From an uncultured beta proteobacterium (GTDB taxonomy: Bacteria; Pseudomonadota; Gammaproteobacteria; Burkholderiales; Rhodocyclaceae), in the NCBI GenBank assembly GCA_903933395.1, contig CAIZKA010000498.1:1-28420 (forward strand): a DNA stretch of 28,420 bases, given 5' to 3'. A program made the position numbers and the translations under genes. Below are positions 24,473 to 28,420 of this stretch, piece after piece. Below the pieces are notes generated by a model. It was given only the letters and a program-made list of their open reading frames with translations. It was not told where the DNA came from and did not search any database. The stretch's first letter is position 1. Every line of letters begins with the position of its first letter.

Positions 24473-24516
24473 TTCCGGAGCTTGCTCCGGACTTGATCCG
24501 GGGTCGAGCCCGGAAT
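24473..24516. repeat. Dispersed-type intergenic repeat with two hairpins
   Basis: TCCGGAGC-TT-GCTCCGGA (24474-24491) is a perfect 8-bp inverted repeat, followed by TCCGGG and CCCGGA flanking a 6-base loop (24497-24514) and ending GAATGACGG. Read on the other strand it starts GTCATTCCGGGCTCGACCCC, which is like the short dispersed GTCATTCC-type repeats common between genes in proteobacteria. It sits between two convergent genes and could help to end both transcripts, though there is no U-tract. Confidence 0.55.
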
Positions 24517-24529
24517 GACGGCGTAAGGC

Positions 24530-25693
24530 TTATTCCTTCGGCGGTTTTGGCCGCTTGCCGATCACGACGTCGACGCCAACACCGCGACCTTCGCGTTTCA
24601 ATTCGAAGCGTGAGGTCTTCCCCGGTTCCAGTGCGGCGATCAGTTCCAGCATTACCTGGGCATCCTTCACCGGCTTGCCGGCGACCTGGGTCAGCACGTC
24701 GCCGGGTTTGATGCCGGCCTTGTCGGCCGGACCGCCGCGCATTACGCCGGCAATCAGCGCACCCTCGGTGCCGGCCAGCTTGAAGGATTCCGCCAGTTCC
24801 GGCGTTATTTCCTGTACCTCGATGCCGACCCAGCCGCGCGTCACGCCGCCGGTCTTGACGATCTGTTCCATTACGCTCTTCGCCAGCGAGACGGGAATCG
24901 CAAAGCCGATGCCCATCGAACCGCCGCTTTGCGAATAGATCGCCGTGTTGATGCCGACCAGGTGGCCGTTGGCATCGACCAGCGCTCCACCCGAATTACC
25001 GGGATTGATCGCCGCGTCGGTCTGGATGAAGTTCTCGAAGGTGTTGATGCCCAGATGCGAGCGGCCCAGCGCCGAAACGATGCCGGATGTGACCGTCTGG
25101 CCGACACCAAAGGGATTGCCGATGGCCAGCACCACGTCGCCGACGCGCAGGGTATCGCTGCTGCCGAAGGCGATGACCGGCAACTTGTGGTCGGCCGGGA
25201 TGCGCAGCACCGCCAGATCGGATTCCGGGTCCGAACCGACCACGCGCGCCTTGTACTTGCGCCCGTCGTTGTGGGCGACCTCGATTTCGTCGGCGCCGTC
25301 GATGACGTGGAAATTGGTCAGGATATAGCCTTCAGGCGAGACCACCACACCGCTGCCCAGCCCCGAGCGGCGCTGGGACTGTTCGCCGAAGCGGTCACCG
25401 AAGAAGTGTCGGAATATCGGATCGTCGATGAAGGGGGGGCGCGGACCCTTCACTTCCTGGCTGGTGAAAATATGTACCACCGCCGGAACCGCTTTTTTTG
25501 CCGCGTCGGCAAAGGAGCCCGGACGATGCACCTCGCTGCCGGCGGGAGCCTCGACCACGGTCGCCACTTCGAGGACACCGCTGCCGCTGTCGGGCAGATG
25601 GGCCAGCCACTCGGGCTTCAGCGTCTTGACGACGAACAGGACAGCAATGCAGACCGTGACGGTCTGGGCAAAAATCAGCCAAAGGCGGCGCAT
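24530..25693 (-). CDS. Periplasmic serine protease, DegS/AlgW type
   Basis: A 387-residue HtrA-family protease anchored by one N-terminal membrane helix (about residues 4-22). The trypsin-like domain (about 60-270) has the complete triad His129 (NFHVID), Asp159 (ESDLAVL) and Ser234 (NPGNSGGAL). One PDZ domain follows (about 285-380, GWVGIEVQEIT and GPADKAGIKPGDVL). The membrane anchor plus single PDZ fits DegS/AlgW, which cleave anti-sigma factors in the envelope stress response, rather than DegP with two PDZ domains. The gene normally sits near tatC and nif3 in related bacteria; here it is divergent from nif3. Confidence 0.9.
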   Translation of the reverse strand: MRRLWLIFAQTVTVCIAVLFVVKTLKPEWLAHLPDSGSGVLEVATVVEAPAGSEVHRPGSFADAAKKAVPAVVHIFTSQEVKGPRPPFIDDPIFRHFFGDRFGEQSQRRSGLGSGVVVSPEGYILTNFHVIDGADEIEVAHNDGRKYKARVVGSDPESDLAVLRIPADHKLPVIAFGSSDTLRVGDVVLAIGNPFGVGQTVTSGIVSALGRSHLGINTFENFIQTDAAINPGNSGGALVDANGHLVGINTAIYSQSGGSMGIGFAIPVSLAKSVMEQIVKTGGVTRGWVGIEVQEITPELAESFKLAGTEGALIAGVMRGGPADKAGIKPGDVLTQVAGKPVKDAQVMLELIAALEPGKTSRFELKREGRGVGVDVVIGKRPKPPKE

Positions 25694-25710
25694 AATTTGG
25701 TTTTCGTCAT

Positions 25711-25731
25711 GTTCCCGGCATTGCCGGGAAC
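25711..25731. promoter_or_regulatory. 21-bp perfect inverted repeat between the divergent protease and nif3 genes
   Basis: GTTCCCGGCA and TGCCGGGAAC are exact inverted arms around one T. The site fills a third of the 63-bp divergent spacer, 18 bp before the protease start and 26 bp before nif3, so a dimeric regulator could act on both genes. Alternatively it is a transcribed 9-bp hairpin with an ATT loop. Confidence 0.45.
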
Positions 25732-25756
25732 AGTTTTCCTTGCGGGCGGGGTATGA

Positions 25757-26521
25757 ATGATGTCGGGTGATTTTGTACTACGGGAAGATCTTCGCGCCGA
25801 TCTGGACTCTCTGCTGGACGCCGCGCGCTTTCGGGATTATTGCCCAAACGGCCTGCAAGTGGAAGGCCGCGAGCGGGTCGCGCGCATCGTCTGCGGGGTT
25901 ACCGCCTGCCAGGCGCTTGTCGAGGCGGCCATCGAGCGCAAGGCGGATGCGCTGCTGGTGCACCACGGCTGGTTCTGGAAGGCCGAAGACGGCCGCATCA
26001 CGGGTTTTCGCAAACAGCGCATGGCGCGTCTGCTGGCGCATGACATCAACCTGTTCGCCTACCATCTGCCGCTCGATGCCCATGCCACCCTGGGCAACAA
26101 TGCGCAACTGGGCTTGCGCTGCGGCTGGAGCATCGACGGTCGTTTCGGCGATCAGGACATCGGTTTTGTCGGCGTCCCGCCGGCGCCGACTCTTGCCGGT
26201 GACCTGGCGCGGCATGTCGGGCAGGTCCTGGGTCGCGCACCCCTGCTGATCGGGGATGCAGCGCGCAAGGTTGAACGCATTGCGTGGTGCAGCGGCGGCG
26301 CGCAGGGCTACTTCGAAGCGGCCCTGGCTACCGGTGCCGACGTCTTCGTTTCGGGCGAGATATCGGAACAGACCGTGCACCTTGCGCGCGAAACCGGCAT
26401 GGCCTTCCTCGCCGCAGGACACCACGCCACAGAGCGCTACGGGGTGATGGCGCTGGGCGCGCATCTCGAAGGGAAATTCGGCATCCATTGCGAGTTCGTC
26501 GATATCGACAATCCGGCGTGA
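25757..26521 (+). CDS. Nif3/DUF34-family dinuclear metal-centre protein
   Basis: A 254-residue protein of the typical length for compact bacterial Nif3 proteins. The two metal-binding halves are intact: LLVHHGWFW (His69, His70), FAYHLPLDAH (His103, Asp107), and near the C-terminus AGHHATERYG (His222, Glu226). DYCPNGLQVEGRE at the N-terminus and SGGAQGYFEAALATGADVFVSGEI are family hallmarks. Some are annotated GTP cyclohydrolase I type 2, but the cellular role is not settled. It sits where the degS-nif3-petABC neighbourhood would be expected; petABC does not follow in this window. Confidence 0.9.
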   Translation: MMSGDFVLREDLRADLDSLLDAARFRDYCPNGLQVEGRERVARIVCGVTACQALVEAAIERKADALLVHHGWFWKAEDGRITGFRKQRMARLLAHDINLFAYHLPLDAHATLGNNAQLGLRCGWSIDGRFGDQDIGFVGVPPAPTLAGDLARHVGQVLGRAPLLIGDAARKVERIAWCSGGAQGYFEAALATGADVFVSGEISEQTVHLARETGMAFLAAGHHATERYGVMALGAHLEGKFGIHCEFVDIDNPA

Positions 26522-26658
26522 TCATTCCGGTGATTGGAGCGGGACGACCGCACGCTGATCTGCCGTGACCTATGCCCCTTCGTTTCATGCGGATGCGCAC
26601 GCGGGCCGACGGAAAGAAACTTCACGACCAGTGCGCCGAGAGTAAAATTCGCGTCTGG

Positions 26659-26680
26659 TTACTGACCCGATGGTCAGTAA
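26659..26680. promoter_or_regulatory. TetR-type operator before the second RND operon
   Basis: TTACTGACC and GGTCAGTAA are perfect 9-bp inverted arms separated by CGAT, about 70 bp before the adaptor ATG. TGACC/GGTCA-type palindromes like this are typical operators of TetR-family repressors of RND pumps. GATATT (26682-26687), a 4/6 -10 match, follows directly, so bound protein would cover the promoter. No tetR gene lies in the window. The rest of the 229-bp spacer 26522-26750 holds no supported gene. Confidence 0.65.
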
Positions 26681-26750
26681 TGATATTCAACAAGAGAATC
26701 GTCGCCTGGCCTGGTAGATGCCGCGGCGCCGCCCAAAGCGAGAACGCCCC

Positions 26751-27893
26751 ATGTCATCCAAGAAACGCCCGCTGGTCATTGTCATCGCTGTCATCGGCCT
26801 TTCAGGTCTGGCTGCTTTTGCCTGGTATGCCAATCAATCCGCCGGCAGTGCCCCGGCGGCAGGCGGCGCCAAGCCGGGCGCCCCGGCCGGCGGTCCGCCC
26901 GGTGGTTTTGCGATGGCGGTCGAAATCGCCAAGGTGGCCTCCGGCAAGCTCGACGACGAGGTCACTGCGGTCGGCTCGCTGAAATCCGTGGACTCCGTGG
27001 TATTGCGGCCGGAAGTGTCGGGGCGGGTCGCGGCGATCCGCTTTGCCGACGGCCAGAAGGCGGCCAAAGGTGCCGTGCTGATCGAACTGGATGCGCAGAC
27101 ACAGGCGGCCGAATTGCAGCAGGCGAAGGCCAACCTCGGGCTGGCGCAGGCCAACGCCAAGCGCAACGAGGACTTGTATCAGAAGAAGTTCGTTTCGCAA
27201 CGCGCGCTCGAAGAAACCCAGGCGCAGCTCAAGGTGCAGGAGGCCGGCGTCGCGTTGGCGGCGGCCAAGCTCGACAAGATGTCCTTGCGCGCGCCCTTCG
27301 CCGGTGTTGTCGGTCTGCGCAGCGTCTCCGTCGGCGATTACGTCAAGGAAGGCCAGGAACTGGTCAATTTCGAAGGGGTGACCACGCTGAAGGTGGATTT
27401 CCGTTTGCCGGAGATGCACCTGGCCAAGCTCGCCAGGGGCCAGCGCGTCGAGCTCACCAGCGATGCGATGCCGGGCAGGCACTTTGCCGCAACGCTCGAT
27501 GCGATCGATCCGCTGATCGATGCCAACGGTCGTTCCCTGGCCGTACGGGCCAGGCTCGACAACACCGACGGCGCGCTGCGCCCCGGCATGTTCGTGCGCG
27601 TGCGCCTGATTTTCGCCAGCCGCGAAAACGTTCTGACCGTTCCGGAGCAGGCGTTGGTGCCTGCGGCACAGGGGATTTCTGTCTTTGTCGTGATTGACGG
27701 CAAGGTGAAACAGACACCGGTGAAACCCGGGCAGCGCCTTGCAGGCAGCGTCGAGATTGTCGAGGGATTGAAGGCCGGCGACATCGTCGTTACGGCGGGT
27801 CAGCTCAAGCTGCGCGACGGCGCGCCGGTGAAGCCGGTCGACGCCCCGCCGCCGGGCGGCACGGCGGAGACAAAGCCGGCACAGGGCCGGTGA
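26751..27893 (+). CDS. RND efflux periplasmic adaptor subunit, second system
   Basis: A 380-residue membrane fusion protein. One N-terminal hydrophobic segment (LVIVIAVIGLSGLAAFAWYA, residues 9-28) without a lipobox suggests an uncleaved anchor, unlike the first adaptor. After a Gly/Pro/Ala-rich linker come a lipoyl half (LRPEVSGRVAAIRFADGQKA), a short helical hairpin (LQQAKANLGLAQANAKR), the second lipoyl half (MSLRAPFAGVVGLRSVSVGD), a beta-barrel and a membrane-proximal domain. The ATG at 26751 is preferred over an in-frame ATG at 26718 since the latter adds only an Arg-rich stub; neither has a strong ribosome site. The pump gene starts one base after the stop codon. Confidence 0.88.
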   Translation: MSSKKRPLVIVIAVIGLSGLAAFAWYANQSAGSAPAAGGAKPGAPAGGPPGGFAMAVEIAKVASGKLDDEVTAVGSLKSVDSVVLRPEVSGRVAAIRFADGQKAAKGAVLIELDAQTQAAELQQAKANLGLAQANAKRNEDLYQKKFVSQRALEETQAQLKVQEAGVALAAAKLDKMSLRAPFAGVVGLRSVSVGDYVKEGQELVNFEGVTTLKVDFRLPEMHLAKLARGQRVELTSDAMPGRHFAATLDAIDPLIDANGRSLAVRARLDNTDGALRPGMFVRVRLIFASRENVLTVPEQALVPAAQGISVFVVIDGKVKQTPVKPGQRLAGSVEIVEGLKAGDIVVTAGQLKLRDGAPVKPVDAPPPGGTAETKPAQGR

Positions 27894-27894
27894 G

Positions 27895-28420
27895 ATGAGG
27901 ATCTCAGAACTCTGCATCCAGCGCCCGGTTTTTGCGACCGTGATGAGCCTCACGGTCATGCTGATCGGGCTCGTCTCCTATACGCGGCTGCCGGTACGCG
28001 AATATCCGAAGATCGACGAGCCGGTGGTGACCGTCGATACCACCTATCGCGGCGCCTCGGCGGAGATCATCGAGTCGCAGATCACCAAGCCGCTGGAAGA
28101 TTCCCTCGCGGGCATCGAGGGCGTCGACGTCCTCTCCTCGATCTCGCGCGCCGAGAACAGCCAGATTTCGGTGCGCTTCAAGATCGAGCGCAATCCGGAT
28201 TCGGCCGCTTCCGACGTACGCGACCGCGTCGCCCGCGTGCGCGCCAAACTGCCGCAGGCGATCGAAGAGCCGGTGATCGCCAAGGTAGAGGCCGACGCCA
28301 ATCCGATCATCTGGGTCGCCTTTTCATCCGACCAGCATTCGCCGCTCGAGGTCACCGACTTCGCCAGCCGTGTCGTCAAGCCGCGGCTGCAGACCCTTCC
28401 GGGCGCGGCCGATGTGCGCA
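27895..28420 (+). CDS. RND efflux pump, second system, N-terminal part (runs off window end)
   Basis: The frame opens at ATG 27895 and stays open to the window end (175 codons seen of about 1000-1050 expected). MRISELCIQRPVFATVMSLTVMLIGLVSY is the first membrane helix, and REYPKIDEPVVTVDTTYRGASAEIIESQITKPLEDSLAGIEGVD is the start of the first porter loop typical of RND exporters. It resembles the MdtBC/MuxBC-like branch of HAE1 more than the first pump. It is translationally close to the adaptor (stop TGA 27891-27893). The proton-relay residues lie outside the window. Confidence 0.9.
   Translation, partial: MRISELCIQRPVFATVMSLTVMLIGLVSYTRLPVREYPKIDEPVVTVDTTYRGASAEIIESQITKPLEDSLAGIEGVDVLSSISRAENSQISVRFKIERNPDSAASDVRDRVARVRAKLPQAIEEPVIAKVEADANPIIWVAFSSDQHSPLEVTDFASRVVKPRLQTLPGAADVR

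Overview
The window reads as a high-GC (about 63% by eye) betaproteobacterial chromosome, most like the Rhodocyclales group of facultative or denitrifying anaerobes. The reasons are the hisE-hinT-tatABC ... degS/algW-nif3 backbone, a strong FNR/Anr box in front of an anaerobic-type operon, and two complete 2-oxoacid:acceptor oxidoreductase (KorAB-type) gene sets like those that feed low-potential electrons to aromatic-ring reduction in denitrifiers. The species is inference; there is no rRNA or tRNA gene.

Layout. (1) 1-1716, minus strand: a GNAT acetyltransferase, a phosphate acetyl/butyryltransferase and the N-terminus of a DUF3141 protein form one operon behind a possible FNR-type box (1796-1809). 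(2) 1841-2422, minus: a small lipoprotein. (3) 2719-8548, plus: a complete RND efflux operon (lipoprotein adaptor, HAE1 pump, NodT/OprM-type outer-membrane channel) preceded by a 16-bp perfect palindrome. (4) 8642-10894, plus: hisE, hinT, tatA, tatB, tatC. (5) 10997-18739, plus: a class II FNR promoter followed by nfnA-like, nfnB-like, fused korA, korB, and a 730-residue protein that looks like a pyruvate:ferredoxin oxidoreductase (PFOR) TPP domain that lost its cofactor motif and gained a C-terminal ferredoxin domain. (6) 19516-18797, minus: a CbbY-like HAD phosphatase. (7) 19782-24468, plus: a second, different 2-oxoacid oxidoreductase, korC-like (GltD-type flavoprotein fused to a 2[4Fe-4S] ferredoxin), korA and korB, translationally coupled. 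(8) 25693-24530, minus: a DegS/AlgW-type periplasmic protease. (9) 25757-26521, plus: Nif3/DUF34 protein. (10) 26751 to the window end, plus: a second RND operon (adaptor plus truncated pump) behind a 22-bp TetR-type operator.

How it works together. Regions 5 and 7 are the distinctive part. Both join a CoA-dependent 2-oxoacid oxidoreductase, which releases two low-potential electrons, to an NAD(P)H flavoprotein. Region 7 resembles the KorABC-type 2-oxoglutarate:NADP+ oxidoreductase of denitrifying aromatic degraders. Region 5 instead carries an NfnAB-like pair, the family that bifurcates or confurcates electrons among NADH, NADPH and ferredoxin, together with a PFOR-like ferredoxin protein. 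I infer an oxygen-responsive redox hub balancing ferredoxin and pyridine nucleotides during anoxic growth. No benzoyl-CoA reductase, nitrogenase or other obvious ferredoxin consumer lies in the window. The surrounding housekeeping order appears to be split by the kor block (between tatC and degS) and by the RND operon (in front of hisE).
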